From Ornithomonoglobus_A sp045612845 (GTDB lineage Bacteria; Bacillota; Clostridia; UBA1381), in assembly GCA_045612845.1 (NCBI GenBank), contig JAZKZV010000006.1, positions 62,001-126,000 of the forward strand: 64,000 bases of DNA, in the 5' to 3' direction. The notes below the pieces were generated by a model. It saw only the letters and a program-made list of their open reading frames with translations, was not told the DNA's origin and made no database searches. The position numbers and the translations under genes are program-made. Positions 37,001 to 47,400 of this stretch are shown in pieces (positions within the stretch are counted from its first letter, which is position 1; every line of letters starts with the position of its first letter).

Positions 37001-39838
37001 AAATTGTCTATGACAGACAGTAAGGCAGACAATGCCGATTGGGGACAATATGGTTTTCTTGTTGAAGACACAACAAAAGGCTCAATTATAAAAACATCAG
37101 AGAATAATGTATATGGAACAGTAGCAGGCTTTACATCTGCAGCAGGAACATATACCGGCGTAACACAAGCCACAAAACTTACTCATGCAGTAAGAGACCT
37201 TGATGGACGTTACAGCGGCTATGCAGGCGTTGGCAACAATCTTGTATTTGCCCAGACACTTGCAGACCCCGAGGGTGTAGCATATTCAGCACATACAGGC
37301 GTTGGTTGCTCAACAGGACACGCAGGCACAATGCTTGTAATTGATGATATTTTTGTAACAACCTGTCATGTAACAGACTTTGTAGAAGATGCAGCTATCA
37401 AGAAGATATATGCAGACAGCTACGGTGCAGTAGTTATATTCGACGGTGAAATGTCAGGCTATCAGGATGATACTGTTTCACTTGCATCATTAAGTGGAAA
37501 TGAGGTTAAATTCACATCAGAATATGACGACGAAACAGACACACTTCGCCTTGACTTTGCAGAAGAAATCAAGCGCGATACACGTTACGTTTTAACAATA
37601 GGTAACGAAACAAAATATATTAAGGTAAAAACAGAAATCTTTGAAGACTTCCAAGACTTTACAGACTTAGGTGAGCCCGACCCACAAACACTCGAAACAA
37701 GAGACAAACATGTTATGGGACAGAAAATGAGACTCATGGGTGGTTATGCAACAGTAACAGAACAGGAGCGTTTTGGCGCATCAAAAGACAACAAGAAGTT
37801 TTTAATGCAGGGATCAAAGCTGTTTACACGAGCAAATACAATCGACGAGCTTGATTCTACAATCTCGGCAAAAGTAGAGGCTTTCCATAATGGTGAAGCA
37901 GGCGCCTGGAACTATGCTTATTTGTTCAAGAGACCTACAGGCTATTCATCAGAAGGAAAAACTTATGATACAGCAAGCGGCGCAGGTAACAACATTCAGC
38001 TCCATGGAGCATATATCACACTTCTCAATAACAAACAAACATATTACGGAAACGAAACCATAGTAGGTGGTGCAGGCTCATACAGTATGGTTAAAGATTA
38101 TTTGTGGAAGCAATATGGTCAGTTGGGAACAAGAGAGGGAGATTATAACACCACGGGCAGCAATATTTATACCTATCCATACTTAAATGAGGACGGCACA
38201 GAGGTTGCAACAGTCCGCAGAACACAACACAACATGGCACTGAGAAACTACGACGGAACTCTTGATGATGAGGTTGCAGCATCAGACACATTCTCAGGAT
38301 TTTTAGCAACAGGAAACGATATGCCGGTGTATCAAAAAACACTTGTAGATGCAAACAAAGTAGTAACCGGTAATAACTTCCAGGTAGGTTTTGACGCAAG
38401 TCAGGACGTAAACACTATTTTTATAGTCGATGACCTGTTAATTACAACTTGTGAAGTAATGGATAGCGACGAAATTGTTATAGATACAATAGAGGCTACA
38501 GATGTTTATGCAGACAAAGACGCAATCTACGTTGAATTTGATACAGAGTTCGAGGCAGACAGTTCATTTGATGCAATAGAGGTATTAAAGGACGGAGTAG
38601 CTCAGGACTTCGAAGCAAGCGCAGAGGGTAAGGTTGTTACAATCCTGCCTGAGGGCGGTGTAGATGGAGAATCGGGCGCAATCTATTCAGTAATAGTTCC
38701 TGCCGGCTATAAGCCTACACTGTTTACACAAACAGAGGAAGAATACCGCGAAAACTTCAGACTTACTATCTTTGCAGATGAAGACTTCACAGACTACACA
38801 ATAGGCAGTGATAGCGAAAAAGATGTAAAGGTAAGCACAAACGCAGCAAACCAAAAGTCAGCAGCAACTGTATGGGACTTTGAAGACGAAAAAGCTCTTT
38901 TACTAAGAGATAACACACTTTCAATTCCGTCAGTAGAAAGGGCAACAGACTATGTTGTAGAATTTGATGCAACTGTTTACAGTGCGGCTATGACAAACGC
39001 AGTAGACCAGATGATGAATAGCGGAGAGGTTAGTGCAAGATATGACGATCCAACTCCAAACATCAATATGTGGTATAACTCATCTGCTGAGTTTGGCGCA
39101 GAGGATGCATATGTGTGGAACATCAAAAATGCAACAACTCAAAGAAAGTTTGTAGCAGACGGTCAGGATAGAATGAATGAGGATGCACAAGCATCAACTG
39201 CAATAGCCTTTGGTGATGCATTGTATTACGATATCGATTTTGATGGTCAGACAGATCTTAATCTGTACAAATACGGCGACAATTTCAACTCTTGGAACCT
39301 GACAAACTTCAACCATATAGCGGGTTATGATGGTACAACATCAATCCACAATCCAAAGAATTACTCAGTTAAGGTAGAAAAGAACGGAAGAGCCGCTAAA
39401 TACTATCTTGACGGTGCGCTTCAAAGTGCATTTGCAGGTAACGAGGTTAGCTCTGCTTCGGAAAAAGGTATATTTGCAATCAATGTATCCGATACAGAGT
39501 ATGTAGTGATTGATAACATCTTTGTATATAACTATGAAGAAATCAAAGATGTTACAGTAGCTCTTAACGGTGCTCAGGTAAGCGTAACAAACATCAGTGC
39601 AGAGTCAAAACCGGTTGTAATAATTGTTGCCGCATATGAGGGTGACAAGATGGTTGATGCATGGGTATCAACTACAACAACAATAGGTGCAGCAGGTACT
39701 TCCACAAGTACAATAGAACAAACTGCTACATTTACAACAGCAACAACTGCAACAAAATACAAGGCATTTGTATGGGATACAATGTCAAGTCTGATACCAT
39801 ATTGTGTACCGGCTCAATATAATATCCCAACAGTATAA
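34094..39838 (+). CDS. Giant secreted modular surface protein with five repeated Ig/jelly-roll units (surface locus gene 2)
   Basis: 1914 residues. The ATG at 34094 is nine bases after AAAAGGAG; the GTG at 34085 abuts that site and is less likely. The signal peptide is about 1-27. The sequence is built from units that start VYADVYGVEIQF (about residue 35), IYADLYGVQIKL (about 406), IYADIYGIDIKI (about 753), IYADSYGAVVIF (about 1105) and VYADKDAIYVEF (about 1471). This is a period of about 350-370 residues. Each Ig-like start is followed by a jelly-roll domain opening with a (N/E)(E)(N/D)F motif; the first four jelly-rolls end in D(D/N)I.VTTCEV-like sequence. The C-terminal domain (about 1816-1914) resembles that of gene 1 (KYKAFVWDTMSS). 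No SLH, LPXTG or enzyme motif is present. It probably coats or extends from the cell surface. Confidence 0.8.
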   Translation: MFDFKKRFLSSVVAFAMILSSFTFTALAEEVEITDVYADVYGVEIQFNEAPASLENYTIEVKDALFDTVEIKELTLDEENGLVNIHFTTPIETGEEYTLKINDTYKSIKVVEIFNENFNSSDLSNVTTAAQNEDGTLDYTEKGAEFEYKKPTQSWRLIENSKADGLFVIDSTLLGDSQENQKLAIFGNGGRFTTYPNSSSWSNPLTNYKNKMTVSAKTQQYIIAAELPEVPSSALYGAYMYTGSIAMSTTSKSAQVLSIRNNAAKLSMTTGTEVTGWGRYDVQVGDTNNGSTVTVGEDDVYGIISDFDEATGTFETVDVTAIEMTHVIRDRNGYASAYAGVGEDLAFAEAVADPEGVTYDSYGGLGFVLKNKSELLVVDDIVATTCEVAESDGAAFVEDAEIVNENIYADLYGVQIKLETPASQSQISNTTVSTLDDETVEATVKFDKTNNLLDVHFADSINMDTYYKLNVNGIEKIFIVNKEKFEDFEGAAFEGIDNMAGTATVSNVEGNDLLKWNFPVQSFITESDDFNAKPEDRKAVVYGGNHTSIYANIGDIIDTTSVANTKFTYYADTQVYKTNVGTNSYYTYLFAGNTTPKKAAVFSIGSKMSRVSRTTFGAAIGDPKFPQYDFTATETATRGVAAPHSNTETVGEITDLAIDKAAGTYSYKLATKATPVKHALRLNGTYLSGYAGKGESMAFTGTLLDDSALTYSSKVIGISTSNSTKYMLVADNILVTTCEVTDYIADAEIENENIYADIYGIDIKIDKMPSVAQIVNTTVSTLSGESVEARAEYDSTNKAINIHFETPIEIGKYYLLNINGTEKTFKVVELIREDFNSLNPATETTATVTDGVADFSKATSKTFVGKDIRWEIKSTAANSGAYVTTDTNYGANANDKKLVLFGNAFISSYVTTSDEYLLDEYRNKLTVTATTQQYKLTDNSGLYHAYVFSGSRNLASNPTVAFSIQNNKSKLSMTDSKADNADWGQYGFLVEDTTKGSIIKTSENNVYGTVAGFTSAAGTYTGVTQATKLTHAVRDLDGRYSGYAGVGNNLVFAQTLADPEGVAYSAHTGVGCSTGHAGTMLVIDDIFVTTCHVTDFVEDAAIKKIYADSYGAVVIFDGEMSGYQDDTVSLASLSGNEVKFTSEYDDETDTLRLDFAEEIKRDTRYVLTIGNETKYIKVKTEIFEDFQDFTDLGEPDPQTLETRDKHVMGQKMRLMGGYATVTEQERFGASKDNKKFLMQGSKLFTRANTIDELDSTISAKVEAFHNGEAGAWNYAYLFKRPTGYSSEGKTYDTASGAGNNIQLHGAYITLLNNKQTYYGNETIVGGAGSYSMVKDYLWKQYGQLGTREGDYNTTGSNIYTYPYLNEDGTEVATVRRTQHNMALRNYDGTLDDEVAASDTFSGFLATGNDMPVYQKTLVDANKVVTGNNFQVGFDASQDVNTIFIVDDLLITTCEVMDSDEIVIDTIEATDVYADKDAIYVEFDTEFEADSSFDAIEVLKDGVAQDFEASAEGKVVTILPEGGVDGESGAIYSVIVPAGYKPTLFTQTEEEYRENFRLTIFADEDFTDYTIGSDSEKDVKVSTNAANQKSAATVWDFEDEKALLLRDNTLSIPSVERATDYVVEFDATVYSAAMTNAVDQMMNSGEVSARYDDPTPNINMWYNSSAEFGAEDAYVWNIKNATTQRKFVADGQDRMNEDAQASTAIAFGDALYYDIDFDGQTDLNLYKYGDNFNSWNLTNFNHIAGYDGTTSIHNPKNYSVKVEKNGRAAKYYLDGALQSAFAGNEVSSASEKGIFAINVSDTEYVVIDNIFVYNYEEIKDVTVALNGAQVSVTNISAESKPVVIIVAAYEGDKMVDAWVSTTTTIGAAGTSTSTIEQTATFTTATTATKYKAFVWDTMSSLIPYCVPAQYNIPTV

Positions 39839-39854
39839 AAAACAAATAAGGTTC

Positions 39855-39879
39855 GGGGGCAGAGCACTGCTCCGCCCCC
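39855..39879. promoter_or_regulatory. GC-rich intergenic hairpin without T tract
   Basis: GGGGGC.GAGCA-C-TGCTC.GCCCCC between surface genes 2 and 3. It has a strong stem, followed by CTGCCTTAAAA rather than T residues. Its GC content contrasts with the surrounding AT-rich DNA. Confidence 0.6.
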
Positions 39880-39969
39880 CTGCCTTAAAAATAACAGATT
39901 GTATAATGAGGCGATTGCAGAGAGGCTATGTTTTGCAAGAGCCTGATTATATAAAAAGGAGAGTAAAAA

Positions 39970-41505
39970 ATGAAAAAGTTTATAACACCAATTATAAGTG
40001 CATGTGTTTTAGCAATGGGAATAAGCGCAAGCGCGGCTACAATAGAATCAGTAGTAGTAAGCGATTTGGATAATTCAAAAGTTACCGTAACAGGAACAGT
40101 CGGCGAAAACGAGAAAGGCGTAAGCATTTCTATCGAAAAGCAGACAGGCCTTGGCTGGAGAGAGAATGCCGACATCAGCTACACTGACGTTATAGTTCAA
40201 CCAACTACAATAACTGTTGAGCCTGACGGCAAAAAGAAATTTTCTGCAACATTCAGATTTAATGCGCCCGGTATCGAAGAAGGTGTGGCAGGTGTATCAT
40301 ATAATGTATTTGCAAGTAACAACACTACTCCGTACAATTTTCTGTTTGTAGACAGGACTTCGGTTTTGGATTTTGTTAACAAGCTTGCTCTAAAACAAAT
40401 ACCCGTTGAGGATATTTATTCAGAGCTTTTAACTTACGGACAAACAATAGGTGTTGATATTTCGTTTGCAGATAATACTGCAAAGCAAGAATATCTTTCG
40501 AGAAATGTGCATTATTATTCCGAAAGAATTCTCAAAAACCGAGAAACAAATGCACTAAACACAGATGCCGAAAAAATAGCGGCAACAAAACAAATAGTAA
40601 ACCTAACAAAAGCAGAAATTGAATTTATGGCAAAGCTTCCGCTTACAGTTGCACAAACAGGTGTACACGACCTTGTAATGGCATATGCAACATCTGCGGA
40701 GATAGATATATCAGTTTACAAGAACTTTTTACCGGCTCAGTACACACGGGTATGCTCAAACTTTGTAGGTGCCGAAAAGGGTACATATACAGACATGAAA
40801 ACATTCAGAATAAACTTTGGAGCGGCAGTTGCATTAGTACAGCAAGGCGGCGGCGTGCCACAAGTTGGTGGCGAACCACAAGGTAGTGCACCAAGCGGCA
40901 ATGCGACATCATCACCAATGGCAGCGGCACCATCATCGCCATCATCGGGCACAGTCCTTGGCAGATATAACGACCTTGCAGGTACTGCATGGGCAACAGA
41001 CGCAATTAAATATGTTGTAGAAAAAGGCATTATGCAAGGTACATCACAAAACACATTTGAGCCTGATACCAAGGTAACAAGAGAACAGGTTGCAAAAATA
41101 ATAACAGAGGCATTCTCAACACATAATGCAAATGCAACAGCATCGTTTGCAGATATTCCGTCCGGACACTGGTCTCTTTCATATATAGGCTCCGTTTTCG
41201 AAAACGGTCTTATGAACGGTAAGAGCAATACAAGCTTTGGTATAGGCGAAAAAATGACAAGACAGGATTTATGTACAGTGCTATACAGAGCGGCACAAAA
41301 GAAAGGCTATGTATTTAACACACAAAAAACAGATTTTGCGGATTTTGCAAGCATAAACCAGTATGCGCAGGAGGCGGTAAGCTATCTTGCAGGTGTAAAG
41401 GTAATAAATGGCATGGGTAACAACATGTTTGCACCATCCGAATCGGCTACAAGAGCACAAACAGCTCAAATGGTGATGAAAATGGCACAGCTATTGGGAA
41501 TTTAA
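39970..41505 (+). CDS. S-layer homology (SLH) domain surface protein (surface locus gene 3)
   Basis: 511 residues, ATG after AAAAGGAGAG. The signal peptide is about 1-22 (ends SASAA). A beta domain at about 24-118 (KVTVTGTVGENEKGVSISIEK...FSATFRF) resembles the N-terminal domain of gene 6. A helical region is at about 125-280, then a low-complexity Gly/Ser/Pro/Ala linker (about 284-320). Three SLH domains follow (about 325-511) with motifs WATDAIKYVVEKGIMQGTSQNTFEPDTKVTREQVAKII, HWSLSYIGSVFENGLMNG and YAQEAVSYLAGVKVINGMGNNMFAPSESATRAQTAQMV. SLH domains bind pyruvylated secondary cell-wall polymers, so this is the best candidate for the wall anchor of the locus. Confidence 0.92.
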   Translation: MKKFITPIISACVLAMGISASAATIESVVVSDLDNSKVTVTGTVGENEKGVSISIEKQTGLGWRENADISYTDVIVQPTTITVEPDGKKKFSATFRFNAPGIEEGVAGVSYNVFASNNTTPYNFLFVDRTSVLDFVNKLALKQIPVEDIYSELLTYGQTIGVDISFADNTAKQEYLSRNVHYYSERILKNRETNALNTDAEKIAATKQIVNLTKAEIEFMAKLPLTVAQTGVHDLVMAYATSAEIDISVYKNFLPAQYTRVCSNFVGAEKGTYTDMKTFRINFGAAVALVQQGGGVPQVGGEPQGSAPSGNATSSPMAAAPSSPSSGTVLGRYNDLAGTAWATDAIKYVVEKGIMQGTSQNTFEPDTKVTREQVAKIITEAFSTHNANATASFADIPSGHWSLSYIGSVFENGLMNGKSNTSFGIGEKMTRQDLCTVLYRAAQKKGYVFNTQKTDFADFASINQYAQEAVSYLAGVKVINGMGNNMFAPSESATRAQTAQMVMKMAQLLGI

Positions 41506-41553
41506 CAACAGGCAAAAATATCAGAGCTTTTTGAATAAGAAAGGATATTAAGT

Positions 41554-44445
41554 ATGAAAAGAGTATTAGCACTAATATTAACACTCGTAAGCACTATAAG
41601 TTTACTCAACTGCTCTTACGTATCTGCACAGGATACATACACTCTGTCGCAAGACCAGATGACGCTGTTAAGTTATGTGGGCGTATATGATGCAGAAGAG
41701 ACAATGGACAAAAAAGTAACAAAGGGAGAATTTGCAGGAATGCTTGCAAAGGTTGCTTTTGGTCTGTATAGCGACCCCGAAATGTACATGACAGGCAAAA
41801 AAGCACAGGACGTTGAAGAAGCTCACCTTTATTATGCAGATGTTTGTGCGCTTTTGAGCAACGGTTACATTTCGACAAATAAATTCGGCAACTTTCAGCC
41901 TGATATCGAAATTGATATAAATACAGCGTATGAATTTATTTTAAGAACAATGGGTTACACAGGAACCGATTCGTTCAATCAGGGTAAATATGCGCGCATG
42001 GCTTCACAAAAGAATATTTCTGACAATCTTGTTGGAAATGCAGAGGGCACACTTACAAGAATAAACGCATATATTCTTATTTACAATATGCTCCTTACAG
42101 ATATTTCGGATATAATGAGCACAATTTATAACCATGTGTCTGCAGACAAAGAGCTTTTGTATATGGAAAACAGACTAAACCTTTTTAAAACAAAGGGTAT
42201 TGTAACTGATGACGGAACATCCTCAATGTATGGCGAAACACAAATAAAAGAGGGATATGTTTCGATCGAAAATGACGTTGCAATGATAAACGAAACAGGT
42301 GTAGACAATCTTATTGGTAAGAACATTGTTGGCTATTTCACAAAAGCCGATAATGACGAATTAAAGCTTGTTTGTGTGTACGAAAGAGACGACAAAAACA
42401 CAGTTTATGTTTTAAGATCGCCTAATATAATAAAACCATATCAGAGCAATACATACTCATACTATGATGACGAAGTTTCTACAAAGGTGAAAAAGCTAAA
42501 GGTAGATGCAGGCGCAACAATAATCTATAACGACAGAGCGCTAAGAGTAGGTACAGATACAATTACAGCAGACGATTTTATCCCCGAAAACGGTATTGTA
42601 AGACTTTACGATAACAATAACGACGGTAAAATGGACGTTGTAAGAATAGAGAACTATCAGGCAGCTATTGCAACAGCGGTAGATAAGAGCACAAACAGAC
42701 TTGACCTGTGCTTTAAGGATACCGGCAGAGTTCTTGACTTAGAAAACAAAACATACAAAATCTATAATGCCAAGGACCAGAAAATCACATACAACAAAAT
42801 AAAAGAAGGCGATGTTATTTCTGTTATAGAAAGCCTTGATGGTAACTACTGCAAATTACTTGTATCAAATGATGTTCAGAGAATAACAATCGAAAAGCTT
42901 GTAAAATCAACACCGACAACAAGAGGCTATGTTAAAACAACATCAGGCGGTAAGCATGTATTATCAACATATCTTGATGCACATTACAAAGAACTTGAGG
43001 TTGGTGCAACCTATAACTTTGGTCTTGATGTATTCGGCAGAGTAGTATATGCCGATAAAATTTCAAGCACAAATGAGTACCTTGGCGGATATCTTGTGTG
43101 GATACAAGCACTCGCATCCGATGGCGGAGACGTATTTGCAAGAATATACAACGACTCGGGTGAGTGGGAAACTACAAGAGTGGCAGACAAGGTGTTTGTA
43201 AAGGGCGAGGACGACAGCGAAAACCGATTCTCTGCCGCAGAGCTTGCAGACTCAACAAAATTCAACTATACGGGAATTATAAGATACAAGCTCAATAAAG
43301 AAAGCAAAATAAATAACATAGAGCTTCCTATGTATTACGGAAGAAAGCCAACAGAGGTAAACAGACTCTATTGTGTGCACGATACTGTTACAACAGCAGC
43401 TACAGACCCAAATCCGTATCCGGATAAGAAGTATGTAACAACTACAAGAAATTATATGTCTGCAAGTACTTCGGGTCTTGTTATTGATAATGTGGCTGTT
43501 GCGACAACGTCAGCAAAGATCTTTATGGTGCCGGACGACATAACCCAGAAGAATGAATTTGTACTAAGAGACGTGAGCTTTCTTGCACGCGATAACCCGT
43601 ATGACGTAAAGGTAAAGGTGTATAGTACCGACTACCGTAAATTTACCGCAGACTATGTGGTGCTTCCCGCAGCTTCCCATACGCCGAGCAGTTCAACAAC
43701 AAACCCTGTTTTTGTAAAGAATGTAACACAAACAGTTGATGAAAAATCCAACGAAGTAGTTTACAAGCTCGAAACAATAGGAAGAAACGGTGAAGCCGGA
43801 ACCTATTATATGGATAAAGACGTATACGAAACAGGTGTATTCGGTATATCCAGCGCTAAGGTTGATAATATAATTATATCAGCAGGCGACGGAATCTATC
43901 CCGCCATTGATAAGGATAGCACTAAGATAGTATCTGCAACTGTATTTTTTGATGCAGACCAGCTCTGCTATGATAGCAACGGAAACACTGTTGAGGGCGG
44001 AGTTCCCGGTATTACAACAACAGAATACTTCCCTGCAGCAGGAAATTATGCCAACCCATATGCTGTTTCAGGCACAGGAAAACACCAGGACGGTGTTGCT
44101 GACGCGTGGAAGCTATGGCCTAATGGCTCTGTAAAGATTTTCTGTGGCTGGGTATATGACTACACAGACAATGTTCTTACAATAACAAACCAGAATCCTG
44201 AGGAAGGAATGGACCTTTACAAGAATGTAAGCGACGGTGTTGTATGGAACTCAATGATGAGAACAAACGACAACTATCTGTTGCATAGACCCGAGCTTGG
44301 TAGAATCCGAAACAACGCAAGCCTTGCAAAGGGAACAAGAAACCAGATAAAGCCATATACAAAATATGGAACAAACTGTTCAAGAATAGTTGTAATAAGA
44401 TCCTCATACATTGAAGGAACAACACTTATAATAAATAAAGACTAA
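41554..44445 (+). CDS. Large secreted protein with N-terminal SLH-like domains (surface locus gene 4)
   Basis: 963 residues; AGAAAGGA precedes the ATG. The signal peptide is about 1-26. Residues about 30-215 contain two or three degenerate SLH units: YVGVYDAEETMDKKVTKGEFAGMLAKVAFG, then ALLSNGYISTNKFGNFQPDIEIDINTAYEFILRTMGY, then LTRINAYILIYNMLL. The remaining 740 residues are beta-rich with recurring short segments about turns and hydrolase-free, no family recognised; RPELGRIRNNASL lies near the C-terminus. It probably is a wall-bound structural protein. It follows gene 3 by 48 bases and precedes gene 5 by 21 bases, so it is co-transcribed with both. Confidence 0.82.
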   Translation: MKRVLALILTLVSTISLLNCSYVSAQDTYTLSQDQMTLLSYVGVYDAEETMDKKVTKGEFAGMLAKVAFGLYSDPEMYMTGKKAQDVEEAHLYYADVCALLSNGYISTNKFGNFQPDIEIDINTAYEFILRTMGYTGTDSFNQGKYARMASQKNISDNLVGNAEGTLTRINAYILIYNMLLTDISDIMSTIYNHVSADKELLYMENRLNLFKTKGIVTDDGTSSMYGETQIKEGYVSIENDVAMINETGVDNLIGKNIVGYFTKADNDELKLVCVYERDDKNTVYVLRSPNIIKPYQSNTYSYYDDEVSTKVKKLKVDAGATIIYNDRALRVGTDTITADDFIPENGIVRLYDNNNDGKMDVVRIENYQAAIATAVDKSTNRLDLCFKDTGRVLDLENKTYKIYNAKDQKITYNKIKEGDVISVIESLDGNYCKLLVSNDVQRITIEKLVKSTPTTRGYVKTTSGGKHVLSTYLDAHYKELEVGATYNFGLDVFGRVVYADKISSTNEYLGGYLVWIQALASDGGDVFARIYNDSGEWETTRVADKVFVKGEDDSENRFSAAELADSTKFNYTGIIRYKLNKESKINNIELPMYYGRKPTEVNRLYCVHDTVTTAATDPNPYPDKKYVTTTRNYMSASTSGLVIDNVAVATTSAKIFMVPDDITQKNEFVLRDVSFLARDNPYDVKVKVYSTDYRKFTADYVVLPAASHTPSSSTTNPVFVKNVTQTVDEKSNEVVYKLETIGRNGEAGTYYMDKDVYETGVFGISSAKVDNIIISAGDGIYPAIDKDSTKIVSATVFFDADQLCYDSNGNTVEGGVPGITTTEYFPAAGNYANPYAVSGTGKHQDGVADAWKLWPNGSVKIFCGWVYDYTDNVLTITNQNPEEGMDLYKNVSDGVVWNSMMRTNDNYLLHRPELGRIRNNASLAKGTRNQIKPYTKYGTNCSRIVVIRSSYIEGTTLIINKD

Positions 44446-44466
44446 GGCAAATAAGGAGAAAAAGAT

Positions 44467-47400
44467 ATGAGCAAAAAGTTAATATCGTTACTCATTACCA
44501 TATCAGTCGTAGCATCTCATATGGTTGCCTTTGCACAAGCACAAACACCGTCTCTGCAGGAAACAACCGCCTCAGAGACAGAGCAGATACAAAATGAAAG
44601 CAAACCCGAAAAAGAAATTCTTTCACAAGAGGATTTCTCAAAAGGACTAAAAGACTGGGAAGTTATATCGGGTAGCGGCTATTCGGTAAAGAATGGCACA
44701 CTTGTGTTCAAAAACACAAAAAGCGCCGAAAAAACATCTACACTGTTGTCAAAGACAATAAGTGTGGAAAATGCAGATATAGAATTTGACTTAAAGCTCG
44801 AAAGCGGTATATACTTCGGTATCGTTTTCAGAGTACAGAACGACAAAACAATGTATGTTCTTAAATTCTATAAAAACCAGGGCAAAGCAGTTCTTTTAAA
44901 GAAAGTTGACAGCGGCGAGCTTGTTCAGGTAGAAAGCGTCGATGCAAGAGTAAAAAGCGACGAATTTTCAAGAGTCGGTATAAGACTTGCAGGTGATAAT
45001 ATTATCGTCAGAGTAGACGAAGGAAATATTATGAACATAAAAGACGCGTCTATAAAAGAGGGTGTAATCGGATTTGATGGCTACAGTGCAAAAGCAGTAG
45101 TTGATAATCTCGAAGTTTTCAGATATGACGGTGTGGAATATGATATCGAGGTAGTGGACAAAACACAAAAAGCACCGGTAAAGGAAATATATGTTGCGCC
45201 GGATGGTACACCCGGCGATGGCTCAAAGGAGAGACCGATTGTAGGTATACAAAGAGCCATAGAAGTTGCAAGACAGTTAAAGAGAGGTAACAATGCAATA
45301 AATGTCATCTTTACAGAGGGCAGATACGAAATAGAAGAACCAATAGAATTCACGAGTGTAGATTCGGGTACGGAATATGCACCCGTTACATACAAGGCAC
45401 AAGAGGGTGCGGATGTAGTATTTACAGGCGCAAAACAGCTTAAAACCTCTAAGTTTGTGCCCGTAACAGACCCAAAAATAATAAGCCGTCTGCACAATAA
45501 CGCCAAAGGCAAAGTTTTGCAGATGAAATTTACCAAAGCAGAAATTCCCGATGCAATCAAGAACTTTGCAGATTCTCATCGTGAGGGAACTGCATGGTAT
45601 GCAGACCTGCCGCAACCAAGAATATATTTAAATGGCGAAACGCAGTCGCTTGCAAAGTGGCCAAACGGCGACTTTGAATATATCGAGGACTCAACACCCG
45701 GCGGTATAAAGGCAAACAACGTTGGTTCATTTGCAGATGGCGGAGCAATCCACTTTACAAATACAGAACCAATAAGATGGACAACAGCTGAGGATGCATT
45801 TATTATGGGTCAGCTTGGTGTTTATTGGGCATCGGAGGCAATTCCTATTAAGGAAATTGACCTCGAAGAAAATAAAATATGGGCAGATTACTGGTCATAC
45901 CAGGGAATTCAAAAAGACCACAGATACTATATAATAAATCTTTTAGAAGAGATAGATATTCCGGGCGAATATTACATAGACCCCGTAAACAGTATACTGT
46001 ATCTTTATCCATCACAAGAGCTTAACGAGGACGCAACTCTCGAGATTGCAGTATTAAGAGACCATATGATTAAGTTTATAGGCGCAGAGCATATTAACTT
46101 TGAGGGTATTCGCGTTACCAAAACAGCTCAGCCTGATGACGTTTATTCAGTAAACAAAACAGGAACAAGCGGAATTTTCTTAGAAAAATCCAAGCACATT
46201 AAAATTAAGGATTGTATAATAGATAACATAAGCTACCATGGAATACATATGTGGTCGGGTACAGATGTTACTATAGAGGGCAACATCATAGACGACTGCG
46301 GACATACCGGTATTTTTGTAAAAGAAGCAGGCGTAAGGGCAACACTTACACCAAGTAATCTTGTTATACAAAATAATATCCTTTCAGCTGCACAGATATT
46401 TACAGCTATGATGGATAATGCGGGTATTAAGTTATATTCAACAGTAGACGCAGTTGTGCAAAATAACATTTTCCACAACATGTTAAACTCTGCAATAAGT
46501 TATAGCGGTAACGGTAACATAATACAACGTAACGAAATATCATCATGCGTACACTCATCAGCCGACGCAGGTGCTACATATATCGGAAGAACCTTTGTTG
46601 ATCATGGTAATGTACTTAACCAGAATTATCTGCACGACATTGGTATGAAGTACTCCGAATCAGAGCACCCAAGTATTGGTATATACTGGGATGATGAGAT
46701 TACAGGTCAGATTGCAACACAAAATATTATTGTAATGAATGGTTACGATAATAAAGCAAATATGCATATTTCGGGCTTTGACCACCTTGTAAAGGGTAAC
46801 ACATTAGTAAACTCAGACAAAGGCTTTATGTATTCGCAAAGAACACATACAACAGTAGACTGGGCAGAACGGGCAGCAAGCAGACAAAAATGGAATACTT
46901 TGCCGGTAACAAGTGATTTGTTTGTTGAAAAATATCCCGTAATGGCAAAAACCGTAGACAAGGTTGTTAACGAGTGGGAGAACTTTTTACGTCTTGATTC
47001 AGATTTAATAGGCAACTTGCTTGTTCATGTAGAAAGAGAAAGTTTCCATGCAAATGTGTATAACTACTCAACTATTGAGGACCATGTACACATTAAAGAA
47101 GATATAGAAAACGAAATCTTTGTAGACCCCAAAAATCACGACTATCGTGTCAAGGACGAAGCAAGAGAAAAGTATAATATTTCCAAAGAAGTTCTCGGCG
47201 AGGAGTTCGATATGAACTTAATCGGTCTCCAAAACGGAAAAAAACTTCCGGAGGAGAGAAAGCACTTCAGAATGCTTGCTCCCGAAAACAAAACAGTTGG
47301 CATCGAAACAAAGGATGTGTGCCTTGCATGGACAAGAGCAGACAGTGCCGACGAATACACTTGTCAGGTTGCAACAGACCCCGACTTTAATAATATTGTT

